This document shows, piece by piece, positions 44,557-53,148 of a stretch of DNA of 64,000 bases. Position 1 is the stretch's first letter. The number at the start of each line of letters is the position of its first letter. The stretch covers positions 8,370,854 to 8,434,853 of the forward strand of contig NZ_GG657757.1 in assembly GCF_000158955.1 (NCBI RefSeq). Direction: 5' to 3'. The DNA is from Streptomyces viridochromogenes DSM 40736. Its GTDB lineage: Bacteria; Actinomycetota; Actinomycetes; Streptomycetales; Streptomycetaceae. A model generated the notes under the pieces. It was not told the DNA's origin, searched no databases, and saw only the letters and a program-made list of their open reading frames with translations. The translations under genes were made by a program, and so were the position numbers.

Positions 44557-46542
44557 ATGCTCCGTACGAATCCCCCCCGCGTCAGCGTGATCATCCCCGC
44601 GTACAACTCCATGCCGGAACTGACGAAGTGCGTCACCTCCGTCATGGAGCAGACACTCGGCCTGGACAAGATCGAGATCATCGCGGTCGACGACGGGTCG
44701 ACCGACGGAACCGGGGACGAGCTGGACCGGCTCGCCCACACCTGCGCCGCCCTGCGCGTCGTCCACCAGGCCAACAGCGGAGGAGCCGGCGGCCCGCGCA
44801 ACACCGGCCTGGACATGGCCGACGGCGAGTACGTCTTCTTCCTCGACTCCGACGACTACCTGGGCCCGGACGCCCTGCGCCGCATGGTCGCGATGGCGGA
44901 CGCGAACCTCACGGACGTGGTCCTCGGCAAGATGGTGTCCGTGGGCGGGCGAGCCGTACCGACGGCCGTCTTCTCCCACAACCAGCCCCGGACGGACATC
45001 TTCTCCTCCCACGCCTACCGCACCCTGGGCTGCTGGAAGCTGTTCCGACGCTCGCTGATCGAGCGGCTGGAGCTGAGGTTCCCGCCGTACCGCAACTGCG
45101 AGGACAAGCCGTTCACCGCCGCCGCCTTCCTCAACGCCGACGGCATCTCCGTGGTCGCCGACTACGACTGCTACTACTCACGCAACCGCGAGAACGGCAA
45201 CAACCTCACCCTCACCGCCGCCGACCTCGTCCACCGCATGGACGGCACCCGGCTGTGCTTCGAGACGGTCGCCCGCTACCTGGAACCCGGCCCGCGACGG
45301 GACCGGATCATGCGCCGCCATGTGGAGTGGGAGCTGTGCGGCCCCCTGCGCGCCCTGCTGCCCAAGGAGAGCGAACAGCGCGCCCGCGAGTTCTTCTACC
45401 CGCAGTTCCGGCACTGGGCACAGAGCTACGCGACCGACGGGGTCTTCCAGCAGCTCACCCCGCCCGACCGGCTGATCGTCCACCTCCTGCGCGCGGACCG
45501 CTACGAGGACCTCATGGCCGTGGCACGGAACGCCAAGGAGGACGCGGCGTGCGGCAACATCATCGACAAAGGCCGCGTCTACTGGTGTCACCCCTTCTTC
45601 AGGGACCCGGTGAAGGCGGTCCCGGACGTCTGCTTCGACGTCACCGACCGGCTCCCGGTCCACCACGAACTGGCCGAAGCCGCGTGGACCGGCGAGAGTG
45701 GTGTGCTCCGGCTCGCCGGCCACGCCCGGATCGAGTCCGTCGGCGCCCTCGAATCCGGGAGCCGACTGATCCTGCGCCCGCGCGGGTTCGAGCACCCTGA
45801 CATCCGCATGCCCGTGGCCGCTGACGAGACAGTCGGTTTCACCGCCGACATGGACCTGAGCACCGTGGACTCCGGCGCACCCCTCGGCCCCGGCGTGTGG
45901 GACCTCTACCTGGACGTGCGCGTCAGGGGAGTCAGCCGGACCGTCCGGCTCCGGCAGGCCCGGACGGACCCGAACGGCAAACGAACGGCTCCGCCGAAGC
46001 GCGAGGTGGTCACAGCACCTCGCCCCGGGCACGAGCCCACCACCGCCCGCCCCTTCTTCACCCCCCACGGAAACTTCTCCCTGGAGATCCGGCTGACCGA
46101 GGACGAGCCGCCCTGCCACGTGACCGGCATCGCCTGGGACACCTCCGTACCCGCCACCCTCATCGTCACCGGACGCCTGACCGACGAGCCGTCACGCCAT
46201 CCCAAGCCCACCGCCCTGCGCGCCGAAACCGACTCCGGCTCGGCGCGAGAAGTGCCCCTGCGGTACGCACAGGACGGCAGCCACACCGGCTTCACCGCCC
46301 GCCTGCCGGTCAGGGAACTGCCCCCAGGCCACTGGACGCTGACCCTCCGCACCGACGAGCCGAGCCGCCGGATCCCCGTCCCTCCCGCGAAGGGACTGAC
46401 CGGCACCCACTGGTTCCGCGTCTCCCGACTCGGCCGCCCCTATTACGCCAAACCGCTCCCACGTGGCTCGAAGGGCGCCTTGGTGCTGCGCGTCGCGCCG
46501 GTCAGACTGGCGGTGGCCCTGCGTCGCCGGCTCGGTCGATGA
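44557..46542 (+). CDS. TarS/TarP-like GT2 glycosyltransferase with C-terminal accessory domains
   Basis: 661 aa. GT-A domain at ~1-235 with PRVSVIIPAYNSMPELTKCV, AVDDGSTDGTGDELDRLA, NSGGAGGPRNTGLDMADGEY and the metal motif FFLDSDDY. A helical linker (~240-370) is followed by beta-rich modules (PGVWDLYLDVRVRGVSRTV, FFTPHGNFSLEIRLTEDEPP) ending RPYYAKPLPRGSK. This build is that of enzymes glycosylating wall teichoic or related polyol-phosphate polymers. No membrane segment. A lone gene with ribosome site GGGAG. Confidence 0.88.
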   Translation: MLRTNPPRVSVIIPAYNSMPELTKCVTSVMEQTLGLDKIEIIAVDDGSTDGTGDELDRLAHTCAALRVVHQANSGGAGGPRNTGLDMADGEYVFFLDSDDYLGPDALRRMVAMADANLTDVVLGKMVSVGGRAVPTAVFSHNQPRTDIFSSHAYRTLGCWKLFRRSLIERLELRFPPYRNCEDKPFTAAAFLNADGISVVADYDCYYSRNRENGNNLTLTAADLVHRMDGTRLCFETVARYLEPGPRRDRIMRRHVEWELCGPLRALLPKESEQRAREFFYPQFRHWAQSYATDGVFQQLTPPDRLIVHLLRADRYEDLMAVARNAKEDAACGNIIDKGRVYWCHPFFRDPVKAVPDVCFDVTDRLPVHHELAEAAWTGESGVLRLAGHARIESVGALESGSRLILRPRGFEHPDIRMPVAADETVGFTADMDLSTVDSGAPLGPGVWDLYLDVRVRGVSRTVRLRQARTDPNGKRTAPPKREVVTAPRPGHEPTTARPFFTPHGNFSLEIRLTEDEPPCHVTGIAWDTSVPATLIVTGRLTDEPSRHPKPTALRAETDSGSAREVPLRYAQDGSHTGFTARLPVRELPPGHWTLTLRTDEPSRRIPVPPAKGLTGTHWFRVSRLGRPYYAKPLPRGSKGALVLRVAPVRLAVALRRRLGR

Positions 46543-46677
46543 CGGTCGGCTTCGACGTTCGGCCGCGCGGCCCGGCAGCCGGCGTCCCACCCCGGAGCGG
46601 CCCGGCGTCGCCGATCCGCCGCGCGCCGCCGATCCGGGATAACGTCCCTCTGGCTCCGGACGAGTGAAAGGGACATC

Positions 46678-47148
46678 GTGCAGGTTCAGGTGCGTGGGGA
46701 GGGTGTCCGTAAGTGGGTCGTCTTCGGGGCGATCGCGTTCGGGGCACTGTTCATGATCGTCGGACTGATCCTCGCGGGGGTCTCCGTCTCGTACCTGGCG
46801 GGAGCGGAGCGTGCCCCGGGCCGGGTGGTGGCCCTGGAGTGGCGTAACGACCACACCAGTTCGTCCCGCAAGAAGAGGGTGAACGACGAGCCCGCGGCCT
46901 ACCCGGTGATCGAGTTCACGTCGAATGACGGGACCCCGAGGAAGTTCCGGGACGCCGCGGGCACCAACCCCCCGTCGTACGAGGTGGGAGAACAGGTCGA
47001 GGTCCTCTACCGCGCGGACTCTCCCGAGGACGCGCGCATCAACGGGTTCGCCTCACTGTGGCTGCTGCCGCTGATCTTCGGTGGCATCGGGCTGTTGTTC
47101 TCGGGCATCGGGACGGTCATCGCGCTGGTGATGCGGAGGCACTCCTAG
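46678..47148 (+). CDS. DUF3592 membrane protein
   Basis: 156 aa with two membrane segments (WVVFGAIAFGALFMIVGLIL and LWLLPLIFGGIGLLFSGIG). Between them lies the soluble DUF3592 core (APGRVVALEWR, AAYPVIEFTSNDGTPRKFRD, YEVGEQVEVLYRADSPEDAR). GTG start behind GAAAGGGA. Function unknown; no operon partner. Confidence 0.85.
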   Translation: MQVQVRGEGVRKWVVFGAIAFGALFMIVGLILAGVSVSYLAGAERAPGRVVALEWRNDHTSSSRKKRVNDEPAAYPVIEFTSNDGTPRKFRDAAGTNPPSYEVGEQVEVLYRADSPEDARINGFASLWLLPLIFGGIGLLFSGIGTVIALVMRRHS

Positions 47149-47333
47149 GCGGTGGCAGGACGGGTGACCACACTGATGTTGAACGTGTGAGACCCCACAC
47201 CGCCCGCGATGCCCATGAACAGCAGGGCGAAGTGCTCCTGCCCACGGGCGGTGGTGATGTCGCCGATGAGGGGACGCCAACCGCCGCCGGGCCTCGGCGA
47301 ATCGGACCCGGGACCTGGGTGGACCGGCACCAA
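47145..47333 (-). pseudogene. Possible C-terminal fragment of an unknown protein
   Basis: The last ~45 codons (PLIGDITTARGQEHFALLFM then GIAGGVGSHTFNISVVTRP) have strongly coding-like third positions, but upstream the frame dissolves into proline-rich sequence without a credible start. It looks like the tail of a lost gene next to DUF3592. I do not recognise the family. Confidence 0.3.
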
Positions 47334-47374
47334 GGACCTAGGCCACCTGGCCCCTGGTCACCCGCCGCTCACTG

Positions 47375-48088
47375 TCACCGCCAGGGCTCCGGACCGGTGC
47401 CGTCCGTCCATGCCTGGAGGCCTTCCCGGTCCACGCACACGATCCCGCACTGCTCGGCGTACTCCATCGCCGGTTCGGTGAAATGGCTCGTGGTGACCAG
47501 CACGGCGACATCGGCCTCGTGGACGGTGAAGCACGTGCCACCGAAGCGCTGGAGGTCCTGCGAGCCGACCCTGTGGGCCTCGTCGTAGCGCTTGCACTGG
47601 AGGACGACCCGGAGCCCGTCCGGGGTCACGGCCAGGACGTCGGCGCCCAGGTCCCCGGCCCCTCCCACGATGTCGACGGCAGAGCAACCGTCGCGTTCGC
47701 AGAGGGCGGCGATCGCCTCCTCGAACTCCTCCGGCGTCAGAGCGTCGTAACCACCGGCGACGTCAGCGGACACGCGCTGACGCGGGATCGCGAGGGCCTC
47801 CAGTTCCTCGGCCGCCTCCCTCGCCGCCTCGTCGAGCGCAGCCGCGGCCCGGCGTGCAGCCCTCATCACGTGCAACCGGCGCCGCAGCCCCAGGAGGCTC
47901 GCCACGCCCACGACGACCAGGACGAACACCCAGGCGGGACGACGTTCGACGGAGCCCGCCACCATGCGCACGGCGAATCCGACGACGCTCACGACCACGG
48001 CCAGAAAGACGAAGAACAGGGTCGTCGAACGAAGGTCGAACCGGCGCCGGCGGTTCACGGGTGGCGTACGGAGCGTAGGTGCGGTCAC
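47375..48088 (-). CDS. Membrane-anchored Mrr-like restriction endonuclease-fold protein
   Basis: 237 aa. Two N-terminal membrane segments (STTLFFVFLAVVVSVVGFAV and AWVFVLVVVGVASLLGL), a helical linker, then an Mrr-type nuclease core at ~120-235: LTPEEFEEAIAALCERDGCS, GGAGDLGADVLAV (catalytic Asp) and VVLQCKRYDEAHRVG (QxK). A late stretch VAVLVTTSHFTEPAMEYAEQ completes the domain. Such proteins occur widely in Streptomyces; targets (foreign or methylated DNA) are guessed from the Mrr family. No methyltransferase is nearby. Confidence 0.85.
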   Translation of the reverse strand: MTAPTLRTPPVNRRRRFDLRSTTLFFVFLAVVVSVVGFAVRMVAGSVERRPAWVFVLVVVGVASLLGLRRRLHVMRAARRAAAALDEAAREAAEELEALAIPRQRVSADVAGGYDALTPEEFEEAIAALCERDGCSAVDIVGGAGDLGADVLAVTPDGLRVVLQCKRYDEAHRVGSQDLQRFGGTCFTVHEADVAVLVTTSHFTEPAMEYAEQCGIVCVDREGLQAWTDGTGPEPWR

Positions 48089-48203
48089 GACATGCCCCTC
48101 CTCGTGGGACCGACAGCAAGATCGTCCACCGTGTGCCCAAGATCAGGATCTTCATCGTCGTGAGCTCAGCGAAGACTCGTCCCGGACCTGATCCGAAGTG
48201 CAG

Positions 48204-48228
48204 GCATGGAAGCAGGACCAGGGGGTAT
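48204..48228 (+). promoter_or_regulatory. SigB-type promoter upstream of the sigma-factor gene
   Basis: GCAT-N15-GGGTAT fits the Streptomyces SigB-class consensus GNNT-N14-16-GGGTAY, 70 bases before ATG 48298, suggesting autoregulation or control by a sibling sigma. A second GGGTAT with a poorer -35 is at 49192-49197, before the hemerythrin gene. Confidence 0.5.
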
Positions 48229-48297
48229 CCGCGCGGGCGGCGCCTGCTGCATCCTGCTGGCAGCGGCGGTCGGCTTCGACGGTGGGAGGGGTTTGTC

Positions 48298-49143
48298 ATG
48301 GCACTCATGAACGGAACGGCGGCGGCAACACAGACATGCGAGTTGCCTGCGGTCGCCGATCCCGCGCGCGTCGCGCCGAAGGACGCCCGCGAACTGTCCA
48401 GGCAGTTCTTCGACCGGCTCGCGGTGCTGGAGGAAGGCACGCCGGAGTACCAGTACGCGCGGAACACGCTGATCGAGATGAACATGTCCCTGGTCCGGTT
48501 CGCGGCCGGCCGGTTCCGCAGCCGGGGGCCCGAGGAGATGGAGGACATCGTCCAGGTCGGCATGATCGGCCTGATCAAGGCGATAGACCGGTTCGATCTC
48601 TCCCGGGAGGCGGAGTTCACCTCCTTCGCCGTCCCCTACATCGTGGGTGAGATCAAGCGCTTCTTCCGCGACACCACCTGGGCCGTGCACGTGCCCCGCC
48701 GGCTCCAGGAAGCCCGCGTCCAGCTCGCCCGCGCCACGGAGGAACTGCGCAGTCGTCTGGGCCGTACGCCGACGGTGAAGGAACTGTCGGAGCTGATGAG
48801 CCTTCCCGAGCAGGAGGTGCGCGAGGCCCGCATCGCCGCGAACGGCTACAACTCCTCCTCGCTCGACGCCACCATCAGCGGCAGCGACGACGGCGAAGCG
48901 GCGCTGCAGGACTTCATCGGTGCCGAGGACCAGGCTATGGAGCTGGTGGAGGACTTCCACGCCCTGGCCCCGCTGCTCGCCGAACTCGACGAGCGGGACC
49001 GGCACATCATCCGCATGCGGTTCGTGGAGGAACTCACCCAGGCCCAGATCGGCGAACGTCTGGGCGTCTCGCAGATGCAGGTCTCCCGGCTGCTGTCGCG
49101 CACCCTCGCCCGGCTGCGGGAAGGCATGCTCGCCGATCACTGA
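48298..49143 (+). CDS. SigB/SigF/SigG-type (group 3) RNA polymerase sigma factor
   Basis: 281 aa. Regions 2.1-2.4 (NTLIEMNMSLVRFAAGRFRS, DIVQVGMIGLIKAIDRFDLS, FTSFAVPYIVGEIKRFFRDT), region 3 (LQEARVQLARATEELRSRLG, TPTVKELSELMSLPEQEV) and region 4 (LLAELDERDRHIIRMRFVEE, TQAQIGERLGVSQMQVSRLL) are complete. This is the stress/development sigma class regulated by anti-sigma kinases and SpoIIE phosphatases in streptomycetes. No anti-sigma gene is adjacent. ATG 48298 follows GGGAGGGG; ATG 48307 is an alternative. Confidence 0.93.
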   Translation: MALMNGTAAATQTCELPAVADPARVAPKDARELSRQFFDRLAVLEEGTPEYQYARNTLIEMNMSLVRFAAGRFRSRGPEEMEDIVQVGMIGLIKAIDRFDLSREAEFTSFAVPYIVGEIKRFFRDTTWAVHVPRRLQEARVQLARATEELRSRLGRTPTVKELSELMSLPEQEVREARIAANGYNSSSLDATISGSDDGEAALQDFIGAEDQAMELVEDFHALAPLLAELDERDRHIIRMRFVEELTQAQIGERLGVSQMQVSRLLSRTLARLREGMLADH

Positions 49144-49236
49144 GCGGGCGCCCGACCGTGCCGAAACGGGATCACTGAACATCACGGTCGGGGGTATTCG
49201 GTTCCGGCAAGGTTCCTTCGCACGGAAGTGGTGCCC

Positions 49237-49728
49237 ATGGCCGAGACACGGGACGTCGTCGAGCTCATTCTCCAGGATCACAGAAGGATGGAGGATCTCT
49301 TCCGTCTGATGCGCAGCGTCGAAGCCGACCGGGCAGCGGCTCTCTCGGAGTTCGCCGATCTGCTGATCGCACACGCGCTGGCGGAGGAGGCGAAGGTGTA
49401 TCCCGCCCTCAAGCGCTACAAGAAGATCGACGACGACGAGGTCGAGCACGGCGAGGAGGAGCACGAAGAGGGCAACAAGGCGCTTCTGGAACTCCTGGAG
49501 GTCGACGAGGTCGGCTCCGACGAGTGGGACACGAAGCTGGAAGAGCTCGTGGAGGCCGTCACCCACCACGCCGACGAGGAGGAGCGCACCATCCTCAACG
49601 GTGCGCGCGAGAACGTCGCCATGGACCGCAGGGAAGAGCTCGGCGAGGCGTTTCTGGCAGAGCGGGAGCGTCAGCTGAAGTCGGGCTGCGGCTCCGTGGA
49701 CAACGTGCGCCGTATCGTCGGCGCCTGA
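49237..49728 (+). CDS. Hemerythrin-domain protein
   Basis: 163 aa. Iron-ligand-type motifs in order: LILQDHRRMEDLF, LIAHALAEEAKVYPAL, EHGEEEHEEGNKALLELL and AVTHHADEEERTILNGAR, a four-helix hemerythrin HHE domain. It may bind O2 or sense oxidants through a di-iron centre. It follows the sigma-factor gene by 93 bases, with a GGGTAT element between them, so it is a likely member of that sigma's stress regulon (inference). Confidence 0.88.
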   Translation: MAETRDVVELILQDHRRMEDLFRLMRSVEADRAAALSEFADLLIAHALAEEAKVYPALKRYKKIDDDEVEHGEEEHEEGNKALLELLEVDEVGSDEWDTKLEELVEAVTHHADEEERTILNGARENVAMDRREELGEAFLAERERQLKSGCGSVDNVRRIVGA

Positions 49729-49784
49729 CGCGTCTCGTCGCCACGTCCCCGCCGCGTCCCCTCCACACAGCCGTCACGGCCGTT

Positions 49785-50361
49785 CGGTCCCGGGCCCGCG
49801 AGGGGCTGGTCGACTTTGTGCCCGGCGAGGTCGCGCGTGTGGCGGCGATCTCGCCGGGCGGGGTGCGCGCCCTGTTCGAGTTCCGGATGCTGCTGGAGCC
49901 GGAGGCGGCAGCCTCGGTCGCGACGTCGCGTGCGGCGCGCGAGGAACTCCTGACGCCGTTCTGGGAGCTCCTGGAGCAGCTGAACGAGTTCGCCAGTAGC
50001 TTCCGGGCCTTGGCCCTGGCCGAGCAGGAGCGGGCCTACCAGGGGTTCTACGAACCTGAGTGAACGCTTCGACCAGGCGGTCATCGCGACGTGCCGGCAC
50101 CCCTGTCTGGCCCGCACGCTCCGTGACGTGCGCAGCCAGACGGTGCGCCTGCGGGACCTGTCGCACAGCGGCCTCGGGCGCATGCTGACGTCGCTGGAGG
50201 AACACCGAGCCATGCTCAAGGCGATCACCCAAGGCGAAGCGTAGGCGGCGTCGGCCGCCTGCCGCCACCACCTCGCACAGACCCTCCAAGCCCTCATCGA
50301 CAGCCTGACCGGCCAGGACTTCTCCCTCGGGGCGGAGGTGCGGCTGGACTTCGTGAGCTGA
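49785..50361 (+). pseudogene. Decayed GntR/FadR-type regulator (FCD domain only)
   Basis: One frame reads LFEFRMLLEPEAAASVATSR (start of an FCD ligand-binding domain) and stops near 50063. Another frame then continues with ERFDQAVIATCRHPCLARTL, SLEEHRAMLKAITQGEA, an internal TAG (50242-50244), and HHLAQTLQALIDSL to a stop at 50361. These are successive FCD helices, including the metal-type histidines. The N-terminal HTH is missing. At least one frameshift and one nonsense codon make this a true pseudogene. Sequence from 50362 to 50635 shows no further gene. Confidence 0.6.
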
Positions 50362-50635
50362 CACGAGGCCGGCCGGCTGATGGACGAGTTCCAGGACACC
50401 TGCGACGTGCTCAGCACGGCGTCGACGCAGCCCAGTCCACGCGCACGGCTCCCGCGGCAGGAAGCGAGCACGGCTGAGGAACACAGACCGGGCCGGTGGT
50501 GGCTTTCCCCGGCCGTCGGCACGCGGCACTCCCGGGCGGGAGGGGGGCGACCTCGGATGGCTTACGGTGAGCTGGGCGGAGTGGATGGCGGCGAGCGGCT
50601 ACGCGTCGCCGGCCGGTGGACAAGGCAGGGGAAGC

Positions 50636-51271
50636 GTGACGACACAGCGCGGCAATCAGTCGGCGGTAGCCGCCCGGGGGCGTACGGCGGCCGGCCGGGC
50701 TCCGGGGCCGCGTGCGGTGGAGATCCGCAACGCTGCCCTCGTCCTGTTCGCCGAGCGAGGGTACGCCGCCACCACGATGGCCGACATCGGCGAAGCGGTG
50801 GGGATGCGTGGGCCGAGTCTGTACAAGCACGTGGGGTCCAAGCAGGAACTGCTCACCCAGATCATGACGGGCACGATGGACGACCTGCTGCGGAACCACC
50901 GCGCTGCCGTCACGGGATGTGAGGACGTGGTGGAGCGGCTGCGCCGGGCGGCCGAGGCTCATGTCCGCTACCACGTCCGGCACCGCCTCGAAGCGTTCGT
51001 GGGGACCCGGGAGATCCGCAGCCTGGAGGAGCCCCACCGTACGGAGGTCCTTCAGCGGCGTGCCGCCTACGAGCAGGCCTTCCGGACGTTGCTCAGCGAA
51101 GGCGTGCAGGCCGGGCGCTTCAGTGTCACCACGGTGAAGCTGACCTCCTACGCGATCCTGGATCTCGGGATGGGCGTACCGGTCTGGTACCGCGAGGACG
51201 GTGACCTGACGGAGGATCAGGTCGTGTACCAGTACGGCGACTTCGCCCTGCGGCTGGCCGGCGCGCGCTGA
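50636..51271 (+). CDS. TetR/AcrR-family transcriptional regulator
   Basis: 211 aa from GTG 50636 behind AGGGGA. HTH at ~28-70: AVEIRNAALVLFAERGYAAT, ADIGEAVGMRGPSLYKHVGS. The C-terminal domain (RYHVRHRLEAFVGTREIRSL) resembles the TetR_C group of KstR2/fatty-acid-type regulators. It heads the catabolic cluster and is the best candidate for binding the repeated operators at 51311, 51501, 55120, 56026, 58557 and 58625. The ligand is probably an acyl-CoA intermediate (inference from family). Confidence 0.92.
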   Translation: MTTQRGNQSAVAARGRTAAGRAPGPRAVEIRNAALVLFAERGYAATTMADIGEAVGMRGPSLYKHVGSKQELLTQIMTGTMDDLLRNHRAAVTGCEDVVERLRRAAEAHVRYHVRHRLEAFVGTREIRSLEEPHRTEVLQRRAAYEQAFRTLLSEGVQAGRFSVTTVKLTSYAILDLGMGVPVWYREDGDLTEDQVVYQYGDFALRLAGAR

Positions 51272-51310
51272 CTCGACGGAGAGTTCCGTTCAAGCGAAGC
51301 ACACCCGGTG

Positions 51311-51328
51311 TGAACCGAATCCGGTTCA
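51311..51328. promoter_or_regulatory. 18-bp palindrome TGAACCGAATCCGGTTCA
   Basis: Perfect 7-bp arms around AATC, between the TetR gene and the transporter. A close relative lies at 58557-58574. Probable repressor operator. Confidence 0.6.
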
Positions 51329-51500
51329 AAGTCGTGGACGGTCATGCTGCGCCGCCGCGGTGACCGTGCCCCGCAGTGCTTCGGTGACCCGAGTGGTGAG
51401 GCTTCTCATCGTCGCCGCAGGTCAAGTGCCTCGCACGCCCAGGCGCCGGTCCGGCCCTCCGCCCCGCGCCGAGAAAATCCACGCACCGGTCTAGCTGTAC

Positions 51501-51513
51501 TGAGTTCAGTTCT
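51501..51513. promoter_or_regulatory. Operator-like TGAGTTCAGTTCT before the MHS transporter
   Basis: This 13-mer recurs exactly at 56026-56038 and with one or two changes at 55120 and 58625, each time in a promoter of the same catabolic cluster. Part of it (ACTGAGTTCAGT) is a near palindrome. Confidence 0.6.
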
Positions 51514-51568
51514 GTAGCGTCCCCGGCGTCGGCAGGTACGGGACCGTGCCGGGAAGGAGAGCCGGAGC

Positions 51569-52885
51569 ATGAGTGCCACTCAGAGTTCCGCCACATCAGG
51601 GGCCCAGTCGGCGACCTACGAACCTCGTACGGTGCGCCGCGCGATGCTCGCCGGCAGCCTCGGCACCCTGATCGAGTACTACGACTTCAGCGTCTACGGC
51701 TATCTCGCCGTGGTGATCGCGCCGCAGTTCTTCCCGAGCGCGGAGCCGGCGGCCGCGCTCCTGGCGACGCTCGCGGTGTTCGCCACCGGACTGGTGGTGC
51801 GGCCGATCGGCGGCGTGTTCTTCGGATGGCTCGGAGACCGATGGGGGCGCCGCAAGGCGCTGGTCTCCTCGGTGCTGTGCATGGGAGTCGCCAGCAGCGC
51901 CACCGGGCTGCTGCCGACCTACAGCCAGATCGGCGTGACCGCGGCGGTGCTGCTCCTTCTGTGCCGATTGATGCAGGGCATCTCCACGGGGGGCGAGTCG
52001 GTCGGCGCCTACACCTACATCTACGAGTCGGCCCCGCCGCGGCGCAGGGCCTTCCTCGGTGCCGTCACGCCCATCGGGTCCAACCTCGGGTTCATGTTCG
52101 CGGCCGCCACGGCCGGGGTGATCTCCGCCCTCGCCACGAAGGACCAGATGGCCGACTGGGGCTGGCGGCTGCCGTTCCTCATGGCCGTGCCGCTCACCCT
52201 GTTCTGCCTGTGGGCCCGGCTGCGGATCGAGGACACCCCCGAATTCGAGGAGGCCGCACGGCGCGCCGACATCCCCACCGCTCCGATCCGGGAGGTCCTG
52301 GCCACGCACCGCGCGGCGCTGCTGCAGTCCATCGGCCTGTCCATGGCGCAGGGCGGCGCCATCTTCCTCGGCCTGACGTACATCGGCATCCACCTCACCA
52401 CCGACCTGGGGTACGACCCCACGCAGGTGCTCTGGCTGAGCGCGGGCGTCGTGCTCGTCACCGTGCTGCTCATGGTGCCGGCCGGCTGGCTCGCCGCCCG
52501 GTTCGGCTCCCGCCGCATCCTGATGGCGGGGTTGCTGGGATTCCTGCTGACCGCCTATCCCGCGATGATGCTGATGGACCGGCACAACCTGGCCCTGGCC
52601 GGCGCCGCTTACCTGCTGTTCATGCTGAGCAGCGCGTTCGTGCAGGTCCCGGCGGCCAGTCTGTGGCCGCACCTGTTCGATCGCCGGGTCCGGTTCACGG
52701 GCATGGCGATCGGCTACAACATCGGCACCGTCCTGGCGGGCGGTACCGCCCCGTACATCGCGACCTTCCTGGTCCAGCGCACCGGGAACCAGCTCTCCCC
52801 GGCGTTCTTCGTCATGACGGTCTGCGTGATCGGGATCGGGGCCCTGCTCACGGTCCGCAAGGACGTGGGCGCGAAGATGGTCTGA
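51569..52885 (+). CDS. MHS-family (metabolite:H+ symporter) MFS transporter
   Basis: 438 aa with 12 membrane segments. Diagnostic are GSLGTLIEYYDFSVYGYLAV near the N-terminus, GWLGDRWGRRKALVSSVLCM (loop 2-3), and LCRLMQGISTGGESVGAYTY. Family members import organic acids, shikimate, betaine or benzoate-type acids with protons. First structural gene after the TetR regulator and preceded by two predicted operators, so it most likely imports the acid degraded by the genes downstream. Followed by a strong terminator. Confidence 0.92.
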   Translation: MSATQSSATSGAQSATYEPRTVRRAMLAGSLGTLIEYYDFSVYGYLAVVIAPQFFPSAEPAAALLATLAVFATGLVVRPIGGVFFGWLGDRWGRRKALVSSVLCMGVASSATGLLPTYSQIGVTAAVLLLLCRLMQGISTGGESVGAYTYIYESAPPRRRAFLGAVTPIGSNLGFMFAAATAGVISALATKDQMADWGWRLPFLMAVPLTLFCLWARLRIEDTPEFEEAARRADIPTAPIREVLATHRAALLQSIGLSMAQGGAIFLGLTYIGIHLTTDLGYDPTQVLWLSAGVVLVTVLLMVPAGWLAARFGSRRILMAGLLGFLLTAYPAMMLMDRHNLALAGAAYLLFMLSSAFVQVPAASLWPHLFDRRVRFTGMAIGYNIGTVLAGGTAPYIATFLVQRTGNQLSPAFFVMTVCVIGIGALLTVRKDVGAKMV

Positions 52886-52899
52886 GACGTCCGACGCGG

Positions 52900-52929
52900 T
52901 GACCGCCGGCGCCAGGAGCCCGGCGGTCA
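52900..52929 (+). terminator. Terminator after the MHS transporter gene
   Basis: 10-bp stem TGACCGCCGG / CCGGCGGTCA with a 10-base loop, 15 bases after the stop at 52885. Confidence 0.7.
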
Positions 52930-52951
52930 TCGCGACGCGCTGTCCCGTTGT

Positions 52952-53148
52952 CTAGTGCCGCGGCAGGCAACGTTCGCCCCGTCGCGACGCCCGGCACGCC
53001 CTCTCGCCGCACCGGCCGAAAGCCCAAGTACATCCAGTACGACGGCTTCCGGCCGGCACTCCCCCAAGCTCTTCGAGCAGGGGGTACCCCCAGAGGACGC
53101 ACCGGACGCCGCTCCTTGACGGGCAAACGTTGCCTGCCGCGGCACTAG
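52952..53148. mobile_element. 197-bp MITE-like element with 23-bp perfect terminal inverted repeats
   Basis: The ends are exact inverted copies (52952-52974 and 53126-53148): CTAGTGCCGCGGCAGGCAAC and three more bases, both beginning with CTAG. The 150-bp interior has no gene but includes a GC hairpin (CCCCCAAGCTC, ttc, GAGCAGGGGG). The size, perfect ends and lack of coding capacity fit a non-autonomous element mobilised in trans; CTAG may be the duplicated target. The right-hand TAG is the stop codon of the SDR gene. Confidence 0.75.
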
